From: Streptomyces sp. NRRL B-24085
GTDB taxonomy: Bacteria > Actinomycetota > Actinomycetes > Streptomycetales > Streptomycetaceae
Reading direction: 5' to 3'
Length of the DNA: 64,000 bases
NCBI RefSeq assembly: GCF_001282115.1
Contig: NZ_LJBR01000034.1
Location: 1 to 64,000 of the forward strand
Below the pieces are notes generated by a model. It searched no databases. It worked only from the letters and a program-made list of their open reading frames with translations, and was not told where the DNA came from. Shown here in pieces: positions 25,631-34,090 of the stretch; position 1 is the stretch's first letter; each line of letters starts with the position of its first letter. A program made the position numbers and the translations under genes.

Positions 25631-26654
25631 AGGCCGAAATACGGTCGGCCGTCCCCGGTCACCGGTGACTTCGCCTTCCTCGGTGGAACCAGCGACGGGT
25701 ATCACCGTGTACGGATGCGGGCCGGACGAGGCAGCCCTCTTCCGGGAATCGGCATTCCGTTTCGGTGTCACACCCACCATCACGGAAGCGGCCGTGTCCG
25801 AAGCCAATGTCCACCTGGCGTCGGGAAATCGTTGCATCAGCGTAGGTCACAAGAGCCGGATCACCCGTTCCGTACTGCGCGCCCTCAAACGAGCAGGCGT
25901 GACCTACATATCCACGCGGAGCATCGGCTGCAACCACATCGATGTCGCCTACGCGGCAGGTATCGGCATCTCGGTCGAGAACGTCACCTACTCGCCCGAC
26001 AGCGTGGCCGACTACACCCTCATGCTGATGTTGATGGCGGTACGCGGCGCGAAGACCACGGTCCGCCGCTCGGACCGCCACGACTACCGGCTGAACGACG
26101 TGCGCGGAAAGGAACTGCGCGACCTGACCGTCGGGGTCGTCGGAACGGGGCGCATCGGCACGGCTGTTGTGGAAAGGCTGCGCGGCTTCGGCTGTCGCGT
26201 TCTCTCCCACGACCGTCGCCCCGCGCGGTCTTCCCACTACGTCTCGCTCGACGACCTGCTGCGGCTGAGCGACATCGTGACGCTCCACGCGCCGCTCACC
26301 CCGGAGACGCATCATCTCCTTGACCGGCAGCGCATCGAACGGATGAAGCGCGGAGCCTTCGTCGTCAACACCGGACGCGGCTCCCTTGTCGACACCGACG
26401 CCCTCGTCCGGGCTCTGGAATGCGGTCGGTTGGGGGGTGCGGCGCTGGATGTCGTCGAAGGGGAAGAAGGAATCTTCTACTCCGACTGCCGCGACAGACC
26501 CATCGAGAGCAAAGCGATCCTGCGGCTTCAGGAGATGCCGAACGTACTCGTCACTCCGCACACCGCGTACTACACGGAGCACGCCCTGATCGACATGGTC
26601 GAGAACTCGATCGCCAACTGTCTGCAATACGAGAGAAGGAGTCAGCGTGGCTAG
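25614..26654 (+). CDS. vanH: D-lactate dehydrogenase VanH
   Basis: A 346-residue D-2-hydroxyacid dehydrogenase that reduces pyruvate to D-lactate for D-Ala-D-Lac synthesis. The NAD loop VGVVGTGRIG lies at 173-182 and the catalytic Arg255 (NTGRGS), Glu284 (VEGEE) and His316 (TPHTAYY) are present with the spacing of enterococcal VanH. TRSIGCNHIDV is typical of the VanH branch. ATG 25614 has no clear RBS and may be read from a leaderless mRNA. vanA begins 8 bp before its stop. Confidence 0.96.
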   Translation: MTHSESGRNTVGRPRSPVTSPSSVEPATGITVYGCGPDEAALFRESAFRFGVTPTITEAAVSEANVHLASGNRCISVGHKSRITRSVLRALKRAGVTYISTRSIGCNHIDVAYAAGIGISVENVTYSPDSVADYTLMLMLMAVRGAKTTVRRSDRHDYRLNDVRGKELRDLTVGVVGTGRIGTAVVERLRGFGCRVLSHDRRPARSSHYVSLDDLLRLSDIVTLHAPLTPETHHLLDRQRIERMKRGAFVVNTGRGSLVDTDALVRALECGRLGGAALDVVEGEEGIFYSDCRDRPIESKAILRLQEMPNVLVTPHTAYYTEHALIDMVENSIANCLQYERRSQRG

Positions 26655-27687
26655 GCTGAAGGTCGGCGTCATTTTCGGTGGGATCTCCGAGGAGCACCCG
26701 ATCTCGCTCAAGTCGGCGCGGGAGATCGCGCGTAATCTCGACGTGGAGAAATACGAGCCGTTCTTCGTCGGGATCACCCAGAGCGGCGACTGGAGGCTCT
26801 GTGACGGGCCGGACGCGGACTGGGAGAAGGGCGACCACCGCCCGGCCGTGCTGTCACCGGACCGGAGCGTCCGCGGACTGCTCGTCCTGGACCAGGGGCG
26901 GTACGAGACGGTCACCCTGGATGTCGTACTGCCCGTGCTGCACGGCAAGCTCGGTGAGGACGGCGCGATCCAGGGGCTCCTCGAACTCTCCGGCATCCCC
27001 TACGCCGGCTGCGACATCCAGAGTTCGGCCCTGTGCCTGGACAAGTCCCTCGCCTACCTCGTCGCAGCGAGCGTGGGGATCCCCACGCCGAAGCACTGGA
27101 CCGTCACGGGGGAGGAGAGCATCGACCCCGACCTGCTCACCTTCCCCGTGTTCGTGAAGCCGGCGCGTTCGGGGTCGTCCTTCGGAGTCACCAAGGTGTC
27201 CGGGAAGGAGGAACTCCCCGGTGCGCTGGAAACCGCCCGGAAGTACGACTCGAAGGTGCTGGTCGAAGAGGCCGTCGGCGGCAGCGAGATCGGGTGCGCC
27301 ATCCTCGGGAACGGTCAGGAGCTGATCGCGGGGGAGGTGGACCACATCGCGCTCTCCCACGGCTTCTTCAGGATCCACCAGGAGGACCAGCCCGAGACCG
27401 GATCCGACAACTCCTTGGCGATCGTTCCCGCCGACATCCCGGAAGAGGCGCGCTCCCTCGTCGCGGAGAAGGCGAAGGCCGTCTACCGGGCCCTGGGATG
27501 CCGGGGGTTGGCACGGGTGGACATGTTCCTCACGGACGACTCCCAGGTGGTCCTCAACGAGGTCAACACGTTTCCCGGTATGACCTCGTACAGCCGTTAT
27601 CCCAGGATGATGGCGGCCGCGGGTCTTCCGTTCAGCGAGGTCATCGACCGGCTGGTGGCGCTGGCACTGTCGACGGACGTGCGATGA
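26647..27687 (+). CDS. vanA: D-alanine--D-lactate ligase VanA
   Basis: A 346-residue ATP-grasp ligase. The specificity loop GEVDHIALSHGFFRIHQE carries His244, the residue that selects D-lactate in VanA, rather than the Tyr of D-Ala-D-Ala ligases. Other family marks are GGISEEHPIS at 11-20, KPARSGSSFGV for ATP, and GLARVDMFL...VLNEVNTFPGMTSYSRYPRMM. GTG 26647 overlaps vanH, and the stop overlaps vanX (ATGA), so the three form one tightly coupled operon. Confidence 0.97.
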   Translation: MARLKVGVIFGGISEEHPISLKSAREIARNLDVEKYEPFFVGITQSGDWRLCDGPDADWEKGDHRPAVLSPDRSVRGLLVLDQGRYETVTLDVVLPVLHGKLGEDGAIQGLLELSGIPYAGCDIQSSALCLDKSLAYLVAASVGIPTPKHWTVTGEESIDPDLLTFPVFVKPARSGSSFGVTKVSGKEELPGALETARKYDSKVLVEEAVGGSEIGCAILGNGQELIAGEVDHIALSHGFFRIHQEDQPETGSDNSLAIVPADIPEEARSLVAEKAKAVYRALGCRGLARVDMFLTDDSQVVLNEVNTFPGMTSYSRYPRMMAAAGLPFSEVIDRLVALALSTDVR

Positions 27688-28292
27688 ACGAGGACTTCGC
27701 CTTCGTGGACGAACTCGTGCCCGGCATACGCTGGGACGCCAAGTACGCCACCTGGGACAACTTCACCGGCAGACCGGTGGACGGTTACCTCGTCAACCGC
27801 ATCGCCGGCACGAAGGTCCTGTGCGCGGCTCTGGAAAGGGCCCGGGACAAGGCCGGTGCCCTCGGCTTCGGCCTGCTGCTCTGGGACGGCTACCGGCCAC
27901 AACGCGCCGTGGACTGCTTCGTACGCTGGTCACGACAGCCGGAGGACGGCCGCACCAAGGCACGGCACTATCCGAACATCGACCGGTCCGACATGTTCGC
28001 GAAGGGATACGTGGCCACCCGGTCGGGCCACAGCCGGGGCAGCACCGTCGACGTGACGCTGTATCACCTGGACACGGGTGAACTCGTCCCCATGGGTGGT
28101 GGACACGACCTGATGGATGTCCGCTCCCATCACGGAGCGACGGGGATCGGGGAGGAAGAGGCGCGCAACCGTGAACTGCTGCGTTCCCTCATGGAGGACT
28201 GCGGCTTCAGCTCGTACGCGTACGAGTGGTGGCACTACACGCTGAGAGGCGAGCCGTTTCCCGACACCTACTTCGACTTTCCCGTCAGGTAG
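27684..28292 (+). CDS. vanX: D-Ala-D-Ala dipeptidase VanX
   Basis: A 202-residue zinc dipeptidase that destroys D-Ala-D-Ala so that only D-Ala-D-Lac enters the wall. Zinc ligands His116, Asp123 and His184, catalytic Glu181 (EWWHY) and Arg71 (DGYRPQRA) occur at exactly the numbering of enterococcal VanX. It is the last gene of vanHAX and is followed by a hairpin. Confidence 0.97.
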   Translation: MNEDFAFVDELVPGIRWDAKYATWDNFTGRPVDGYLVNRIAGTKVLCAALERARDKAGALGFGLLLWDGYRPQRAVDCFVRWSRQPEDGRTKARHYPNIDRSDMFAKGYVATRSGHSRGSTVDVTLYHLDTGELVPMGGGHDLMDVRSHHGATGIGEEEARNRELLRSLMEDCGFSSYAYEWWHYTLRGEPFPDTYFDFPVR

Positions 28293-28326
28293 GGGTCACG
28301 TCTTCTTCCACCGGTCCCAGCCCCCC

Positions 28327-28356
28327 CGGCCGCGGCGGACCGGTGAACCGCGGCCG
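28327..28356. terminator. terminator after vanX
   Basis: CGGCCGCGG (28327-28335) pairs with CCGCGGCCG (28348-28356); it separates vanX from a convergent gene. Confidence 0.7.
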
Positions 28357-28383
28357 CGACCGGGACGGGAACCGGCACATCCG

Positions 28384-29406
28384 TCAGGTTCCGATGCCGT
28401 GGGCGAGCAGGCTCTCGGCGGTGTCCTGGATGGTGTCCTCGATGGCACGGGCCCGCCAGCCGAGGAGCCGTTCGGCCTTGGCGCTGGTGGCGTCGAGATC
28501 CCGGCCCAACTGGTGGCGCAGCAACCGCAGTTCCGGGTTCACGATGCTCAGCGCGCGGGCGAGCCGTACGGGCAGTTCACGGGTCGGGGCCTTCGCGGCG
28601 CGCTCGCCAAGGCGCTCGTGCAGGATGCGCGCGATGTCGAGGACACGCAGGCTGTGCCCGGCGACCGCGAGGAAGCGTTCGCCGGCGGCCGCCGGATCGG
28701 TCATCGCGCGCAGGTGCAGATCGGCCACGTCCCGAACGTCGACGAAGCCCATCCCGAAGGGAGGACACGCCGGTACCCGTCCTTCGAGCATCCTGCGCAC
28801 GAGACGCAGGGACGGCGGGTCGTCGGGACCGAGGAGGGGACCAAGGACGCCGACGGGATGGACCGCCGCCAGCTCCAGAGTGCCGCCTTCCTCCTTGACG
28901 AACTGCCAGGCGGCGCGCTCAGCCAGCGTCTTGGACCGCTGGTAGGGCGGGATGTCGCTGTCGACGTCGGTCCAGTCCTCCTCGGTGAACGGGGTCGAGC
29001 GCGGCGGATGTCCTATCCCCACGGCGCCGAAGGCGCTCGTCAGGACGACCCGACGCACGCCGGCGTCGCGTGCGGCACGCAGCACCCGCAGGACGCCCTC
29101 CCGTGCCGGGACCACCAACTCGTCGTCACCGCCCGGGGTGTGGCGCAGGGTCGGTGAGGCGACGTGCAGGACGTAATCGCAGTCGGCGACGGCGTCGTCC
29201 CAGCCGTCGGGGTGTTCGAGGTCGGCGCGTACGACGGTGAGACGCTCGTCGTCGAACGACGTGGCCGCGTGGAGCCAGGAGCGCAGTGCGGGTTCACGCT
29301 GCGGGCTGCGGACGGTGGTGCGGACGGTGTGCCCGGCGTCGAGGAGGGCGAGCACGCACCAGCTCCCGATGAAGCCCGTCCCTCCGGTGACCAGAACTCG
29401 TGTCAT
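28384..29406 (-). CDS. NAD-dependent epimerase/dehydratase (extended SDR, DFR-like)
   Basis: A 340-residue extended SDR. VLVTGGTGFIGSWC binds NAD(P), VLHVASPTLRH and TSAFGAV follow, and PYQRSKTLAE supplies Tyr-x-x-x-Lys. The pattern is that of dihydroflavonol reductase-like enzymes reducing ketones or aldehydes. ATG 29406 has AGGAG upstream. It is last in a unit with DUF998 and aldo-keto reductase genes. Confidence 0.9.
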   Translation of the reverse strand: MTRVLVTGGTGFIGSWCVLALLDAGHTVRTTVRSPQREPALRSWLHAATSFDDERLTVVRADLEHPDGWDDAVADCDYVLHVASPTLRHTPGGDDELVVPAREGVLRVLRAARDAGVRRVVLTSAFGAVGIGHPPRSTPFTEEDWTDVDSDIPPYQRSKTLAERAAWQFVKEEGGTLELAAVHPVGVLGPLLGPDDPPSLRLVRRMLEGRVPACPPFGMGFVDVRDVADLHLRAMTDPAAAGERFLAVAGHSLRVLDIARILHERLGERAAKAPTRELPVRLARALSIVNPELRLLRHQLGRDLDATSAKAERLLGWRARAIEDTIQDTAESLLAHGIGT

Positions 29407-30136
29407 GTGTGTCTCCTGAACTCGCGAGTCGGGTGTCGTGGGGCATCAGCGGGCGGGTCGCCCGATGCCGTTGGGCGGCGGCCAGGCTGCTTCCGAGGAG
29501 GGCGTGGCCGATCATGATGGGGTAGATCACGGCGCGCTCGAACATGCCGACGTTCCACATCCAGCCGGTCAGCACATCGGCCATGAAGAGGGGGAAGGCG
29601 AGCAGTCCGGCGGTGCCGAGTGCGACGCTTGCGAGGGACCGGCCCCTGCTGAGACCGATGCGGGCCCCGGCGGATCCGACGACGATCGCCATGACGTTCC
29701 CGCTGAGCATGACGCCCTGCGCGCCGAGGGTGTGGAACACGATCAGGCCGTTGTCGACGTTCGCGTTGGAGCCCTGGAAGATGCCGACGAGCGAGACGCC
29801 GGTACCGGCGAGGACGGCTAGCACCAGGACGAGGGCCGGGCGGACGCCCTTGCGCGGGTCGAACACGAGGAACGCGCCGACGATCAGGAGGACGCCGTAC
29901 ACCACCCAGCCGGTGTCCATGACGGCGCCCAGGGGGGAGTTGGCGACCTGGCCGAACGCGGTCTGCGGCGGGCCGGTCAGTCCGAGGTGGCTGACCCAGT
30001 TGTGCAGGGGTGAGTACGGCGGGTCCTGCCATGCGGCGGCGGTGACGAACTCGGCCGTCCAGGACACGAGCGGGCCGAGGAGGATGAGGAGGGCTCCGGC
30101 GCGGGCGGCCGCGCCGGAGCGGACGACGGGGCTCAT
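29294..30136 (-). CDS. DUF998 membrane protein with out-of-frame overlap
   Basis: A multi-pass membrane protein. Six or so hydrophobic helices are visible (ALLILLGPLVSWTAEFV, WVVYGVLLIVGAFLVF, LVLVLAVLAGTGVSLVG, MLSGNVMAIVVGSAG, ASVALGTAGLLAFPLFM, AVIYPIMIGHALLG), as in DUF998. The start overlaps the aldo-keto reductase stop (ATGA). The frame runs 113 bp into the next gene and ends in an Arg/His-rich tail unlike a membrane protein; in the neighbouring frame a TGA at 29403 would overlap the next ATG, so a frameshift near the C-terminus is possible. Confidence 0.75.
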   Translation of the reverse strand: MSPVVRSGAAARAGALLILLGPLVSWTAEFVTAAAWQDPPYSPLHNWVSHLGLTGPPQTAFGQVANSPLGAVMDTGWVVYGVLLIVGAFLVFDPRKGVRPALVLVLAVLAGTGVSLVGIFQGSNANVDNGLIVFHTLGAQGVMLSGNVMAIVVGSAGARIGLSRGRSLASVALGTAGLLAFPLFMADVLTGWMWNVGMFERAVIYPIMIGHALLGSSLAAAQRHRATRPLMPHDTRLASSGDTHDTSSGHRRDGLHRELVRARPPRRRAHRPHHRPQPAA

Positions 30137-31182
30137 GCCAGAGCCATGCCGGGGACGCGCTGACGGATGGCCTCCAGCTCGGCCTCGTCGGACACGCCCT
30201 GCCAGTCGTAGCGGGGGGTGTACGGCGCCTCCAGGGCGCGTACCTCGTCGGCGGTGAGCTCGATGCCGAGGGAGGCCACGGCTTCGTCGATCTGCCGGAT
30301 CGAGCCGGCCCCGACCAGGGGAGCGGTGACGACGGACTGGCGGCGCAGCCAGGCGAGGGCGATCTGCGCGCGGCTGACGCCGTGGGCGTCGGCGACCTGG
30401 CCGACCGCGTCGACGATCGCGCGGTTGGCCACCTCCTGAGCGGGCGAGTAGAGCAGGTCCGCGTAGGCTCCGTCCGTCTCGGAGCGTGCCGTCGAGCGGG
30501 CGTCGTCCCAGCCCCGGGCGAGGCGGCCGCGGGCCAGCGGCGACCAGATGATCATGCCGACGCCCTCGTCGAGGCACAGCGGGATCATCTCCCGCTCCTC
30601 CTCACGGGCGAGCAGGTTGTAGTGGTTCTGCATGGACACGAACCGCGCCCAGCCGTGCTGCTTCTGAAGGTTGAGGGCCTTCGCGAACTCCCAGGCGTGC
30701 ATGGACGAGGCGCCGAGATAGCGGACCTTGCCGGCTTTCACGAGGTCGTTGAGTGCTTCGAGCGTCTCCTCCCAGGGGGTGGAGCGGTCGTTGCGGTGGA
30801 TCTGGTAGAGGTCGATGTAGTCCGTGCCCAGGCGGCGCAGCGAGTGGTCCACCTCGGTCATGACCGCCTTGCGCGACAGCCCCCGTCCGTTGGGCCCGAG
30901 CCGCATCGGGTGGCGCAGCTTCGTGGCGATGACCACGGTGTCGCGGTCGCCGAAGTCCTTCAGCGCGCGGCCGAGGATCTCCTCGCTGGAACCGTTCGAG
31001 TACATGTTGGCGGTGTCGAAGAAGTTGATGCCCGCTTCCAGGGCGTGCCTGATGAGCGGGCGCGCCTCCCGCTCGCCCTTCGACCAGACGGGATGGCCGC
31101 GGTCGGGTTCGCCGTAGGTCATCGCACCGATGGCGATCGGGGACACGTCGAGGCCGGTGGTGCCGAGCTTGATGTATTGCAT
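30133..31182 (-). CDS. aldo/keto reductase
   Basis: A 349-residue NADPH-dependent (beta/alpha)8 reductase. It shows GTTGLDVSPIAIGAM, the catalytic Asp/Tyr in FDTANMYSNGSSEEILG, Lys in TKLRHP, His in YQIHRND, and the cofactor segment IIWSPLARGRL. AAGGAGCGTC precedes ATG 31182. It is first in the minus-strand unit and divergent from a TetR gene, with twin palindromes between. Confidence 0.93.
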   Translation of the reverse strand: MQYIKLGTTGLDVSPIAIGAMTYGEPDRGHPVWSKGEREARPLIRHALEAGINFFDTANMYSNGSSEEILGRALKDFGDRDTVVIATKLRHPMRLGPNGRGLSRKAVMTEVDHSLRRLGTDYIDLYQIHRNDRSTPWEETLEALNDLVKAGKVRYLGASSMHAWEFAKALNLQKQHGWARFVSMQNHYNLLAREEEREMIPLCLDEGVGMIIWSPLARGRLARGWDDARSTARSETDGAYADLLYSPAQEVANRAIVDAVGQVADAHGVSRAQIALAWLRRQSVVTAPLVGAGSIRQIDEAVASLGIELTADEVRALEAPYTPRYDWQGVSDEAELEAIRQRVPGMALA

Positions 31183-31201
31183 GACGCTCCTTAAGCTATG
31201 C

Positions 31202-31240
31202 GGAGAGCTCTCCAGATAACGTAGTGGAGAACTCTCCACT
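31202..31240. promoter_or_regulatory. twin TetR-type operators
   Basis: GGAGAGCTCTCC (31202-31213) and AGTGGAGA-AC-TCTCCACT (31223-31240) are perfect palindromes sharing the GGAGA/TCTCC core, between the divergent aldo-keto reductase and TetR genes. Confidence 0.8.
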
Positions 31241-31257
31241 TAGCAAGGGGAGGTCTT

Positions 31258-31794
31258 GTGGTCCGCTCTGACGCCCGTGAGAACAGGGCGCGCATCCTCG
31301 CCGCCGCGCGCGAAGCGCTCACTGCGGACGGCAGCACGTCGATGAACCAGATCGCCCAGCGCGCCGGAGTCGGCGCCGGCACCCTGTACCGCAACTTCCC
31401 GACGCGCGAGGCGCTGGTCCTGGCCGTCTACCAGGACGAGGTCACCCGCATCATCGGCACCGTCCCGGAACTGCTGGCGAAGATGCCGCCGCTGGAAGCG
31501 CTCCGGCACTGGACGACGGACCTCGTCGAGGCCATGCGCAGGAAGCACGGCCTCGGGGACGCCCTCAGCCCGGGTGCGCACCAGGCGATCAGCGAACAGA
31601 GTTACGGCCCTGTGGTCGCCGCCATCACGGAGCTCCTCGACGCCGGCAAGAAGGACGGAAGCATCCGAGAGGACGCAGACCCCGGCGACTTCCTCCAGCT
31701 CACCGGCGCACTGTGGCGCGCCGCGCCGGACCCGGAGGACCGCGCTCCCCGCATGCTCGCGCTCATCCTCGACGGGCTCCGTACGCACCGCTAG
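31258..31794 (+). CDS. TetR family transcriptional regulator
   Basis: A 178-residue repressor with N-terminal HTH (RARILAAAREALTADGSTSMNQIAQRAGVGAGTLYRNFPTREAL) and a short ligand domain of the SbtR-like type. GTG 31258 follows AAGGGGAGG. The two GGAGA palindromes just upstream make self-repression and repression of the aldo-keto reductase/DUF998/SDR unit likely. Confidence 0.9.
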   Translation: MVRSDARENRARILAAAREALTADGSTSMNQIAQRAGVGAGTLYRNFPTREALVLAVYQDEVTRIIGTVPELLAKMPPLEALRHWTTDLVEAMRRKHGLGDALSPGAHQAISEQSYGPVVAAITELLDAGKKDGSIREDADPGDFLQLTGALWRAAPDPEDRAPRMLALILDGLRTHR

Positions 31795-31818
31795 ACACCG
31801 CACCCGGGACGCGAAAGA

Positions 31819-31841
31819 CCCCGGGGCACAGGGCCCCGGGG
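31819..31841. terminator. bidirectional terminator
   Basis: CCCCGGGGC (31819-31827) and GCCCCGGGG (31833-31841) between convergent genes. Confidence 0.7.
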
Positions 31842-31908
31842 CATCGGTGCACGCGATCCGCCGGACGGCTGCCATGCTCGGCACGGCCCCGCCACCGGCC
31901 GCCGCTCC

Positions 31909-33126
31909 TCACACGAAGGCGCTCTGACCGGTGATCGACTTGCCCACGATCAGCGTGTTCATCTCGCGGGTCCCCTCGAAGGAGTAGATCGCCTCGGCGT
32001 CGGCGAAGAAGCGGGAGATGTCGTGGTCCAGGAGGATGCCGTTGCCGCCGAAGATCTCACGGCTCCAGCCCACGACTTCCCGCATCCGCGAGGTGACGAA
32101 CGCCTTGGCCAGCGAGGAGTGTTCGTCGCGGAAGATCCCGGCGTCCTGGAGACGGGCGAGCTGGACGAGCATGCCCCAGGACGCGGTGATGTTGCCGAGG
32201 CTCTTGACCAGGAGGTCCTGCACGAGCTGGAAGCCGCCGATGGGACGGCCGAACTGCTTGCGCTCCCGGGCGTAGTCGAGGGCGAGCTCGTAGGCGCCGA
32301 CCATGACACCGAGCGCCTGCCAGGCGACGCCCGCGCGGGTCGCGCGCAGGATCTCGGCGACGTCGCGGAAGGAGTTGATGTTCTGGAGGCGGTCGGCCTC
32401 GGGGACCCGGACGTCCGTCAGGGTGATCTCGGCGTTCTCGACGATGCGGAAGGCGAGCTTGTTTCGGATCTTCACCGGGTCGAAGCCGGGTGTGCCCTTC
32501 TGGACCACGAAGCCCTTGACGTGGTTGTCGTCCTCGTCCCGTGCCCAGACCACGACGTAGTCGGCGAAGGTGGCGTTGCCGATCCACTTCTTGGCGCCGT
32601 TCAGGACCCAGGTGTCGCCCTCACGCCGGGCGGTGGTGCGCATGCCGCCCGCGACGTCGGAGCCGCCGAGGGGCTCGGTCATCGCGAACGCGCCGATCTT
32701 GTCCATCGCGGCCATCGCCGGCAGCCAGCGGTCGCGCTGCTCCTGGTCACCGCCGGAGTGAACGGAGTACATGGCCAGGCCGTTGTGGACCCCGAAGAAG
32801 GTGGTGACCGAGGCGTCGGTACGGGTCATCTCCATGGCGAGCATGCCGGCGAGGAGGTTGCTCGCGGCGGGCTTGTGCTCGCCGTAGCCCTCGTAGGGCA
32901 GCCCGGCCAGGCCGCTGTCGCGGAACAGGCCGATGAGCTCCTTGGGGAACTCGCCCCTGGCCCAGTAGTCGTTCACCAGCGGCTTGACCTTGTCGCGCAT
33001 GAGGGCGCGGGCCTTGAGGAGGATCTCGCGCTCGTCGTCCCGGAGCAGCGACTCGTAGTGGTAGAAGTCCGCGGTCAGTTCGTCGGCGACGGGGCCGGGG
33101 GCCGTGGGCTGTGTGGTGGTGGTCAT
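31909..33126 (-). CDS. acyl-CoA dehydrogenase, glutaryl-CoA dehydrogenase-like
   Basis: A 405-residue FAD enzyme introducing a double bond or oxidatively decarboxylating an acyl-CoA. FAMTEPLGGSDVAGGM binds FAD, KKWIGNATFADY follows, RKQFGRPIGGFQLVQ is the family signature, and the base is Glu384 in YSFEGTREMN. Residues 45-110 resemble the glutaryl-CoA branch. It is the last gene of a CoA-dependent degradation operon, one base after the dehydrogenase upstream of it. Confidence 0.92.
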   Translation of the reverse strand: MTTTTQPTAPGPVADELTADFYHYESLLRDDEREILLKARALMRDKVKPLVNDYWARGEFPKELIGLFRDSGLAGLPYEGYGEHKPAASNLLAGMLAMEMTRTDASVTTFFGVHNGLAMYSVHSGGDQEQRDRWLPAMAAMDKIGAFAMTEPLGGSDVAGGMRTTARREGDTWVLNGAKKWIGNATFADYVVVWARDEDDNHVKGFVVQKGTPGFDPVKIRNKLAFRIVENAEITLTDVRVPEADRLQNINSFRDVAEILRATRAGVAWQALGVMVGAYELALDYARERKQFGRPIGGFQLVQDLLVKSLGNITASWGMLVQLARLQDAGIFRDEHSSLAKAFVTSRMREVVGWSREIFGGNGILLDHDISRFFADAEAIYSFEGTREMNTLIVGKSITGQSAFV

Positions 33127-33127
33127 C

Positions 33128-34090
33128 TCAGTTCTCCTCCTTCGGGGCGGCCGTCCGGGCCGCGTCCAGCGCGTCCAGGACCGCCAACTGCTTGCGGTCG
33201 CGCGCCTCGGCGAGCGCCGAGTACGTGGAGGATCCGTAAGCCTTCTCGACGGCTTCGATGAGCCGTTCTCGCTGTTCGGGGGTCTGCGCGGGGCGGTCGG
33301 CGCCGTTTCCCATGTCCTGCATCGAGGTGCCGATGTGCTCGAGGAGGTGCCGGTAGCCGCCGGGGCCGCCGCCCAGGTGGGAGCCGAGGAACGGCCCGAC
33401 GGTGGCCCAGCGCAGGCCCAGGGAGTTGGTCACGACCCTGTCGAGGTCCTCGGGGGTCACCACGCCCTGCTCGACGAGGTGGACCGCCTCGCGGCTGAGG
33501 GCGTTCTGCAGGCGGTTGCCGACGAACCCGGGGATCTCCTTGCGCTCGACGACCGGGGTGCGGCCGACCGAGGTGTAGAAGTCCAGCGCGGCCCGCACGG
33601 CGTGCTCACCGGTGCGTTCGCCGGGCACGACCTCCACCAGCGGGACCAGGTGCGGCGGGTTGAAGGGATGGCCGATCAGGACGCGTGCGGCGTCCTCCTC
33701 CGCCATCTCGCCCGTGAACGCGGTCGACGGGATCGCCGACGAGGAGCTGAGCAGCAGCGCGTGGGCGGGGGTCGCACGGGCCAGCCGGGCGAACAGGTCC
33801 TTCTTGAACTCCACCCGCTCCGGGCCGTTCTCCTGGACGACGTCCGCGTCCTGGACCGCTTCGGTCACGTCGGCCGAGATGCGCACCCGGTCGGCGAGGC
33901 CGGTCACGTCCAGACCGCGGGCGGCCAGGTGCGGGGCGTACCGCTCCAGGGCGTCGGCGACGGCCCAGGCGAGGTCCTCGCGCGGGTCGCTCACCCGGAC
34001 GGTCAGACCGTGCGCCGCGAACAGCGCCGTCCAGGACAGTCCGATGGTTCCGGCGCCGATGACGGCGGCCGTACGGAAGGGGCGGGTCAT
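33128..34090 (-). CDS. 3-hydroxyacyl-CoA dehydrogenase / carnitine dehydrogenase-like
   Basis: A 320-residue NAD-dependent dehydrogenase of the short single-subunit type (lambda-crystallin/carnitine dehydrogenase). Motifs: AAVIGAGTIGLSWTALFA, VVQENGPERVEFK, LLSSSSAI, GHPFNPPHLVPLVEVV with catalytic His, and GFVGNRLQNALSREAV. It would oxidise a 3-hydroxy acid or its CoA ester to the 3-keto form. It overlaps the preceding decarboxylase gene by 4 bp. Confidence 0.9.
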   Translation of the reverse strand: MTRPFRTAAVIGAGTIGLSWTALFAAHGLTVRVSDPREDLAWAVADALERYAPHLAARGLDVTGLADRVRISADVTEAVQDADVVQENGPERVEFKKDLFARLARATPAHALLLSSSSAIPSTAFTGEMAEEDAARVLIGHPFNPPHLVPLVEVVPGERTGEHAVRAALDFYTSVGRTPVVERKEIPGFVGNRLQNALSREAVHLVEQGVVTPEDLDRVVTNSLGLRWATVGPFLGSHLGGGPGGYRHLLEHIGTSMQDMGNGADRPAQTPEQRERLIEAVEKAYGSSTYSALAEARDRKQLAVLDALDAARTAAPKEEN

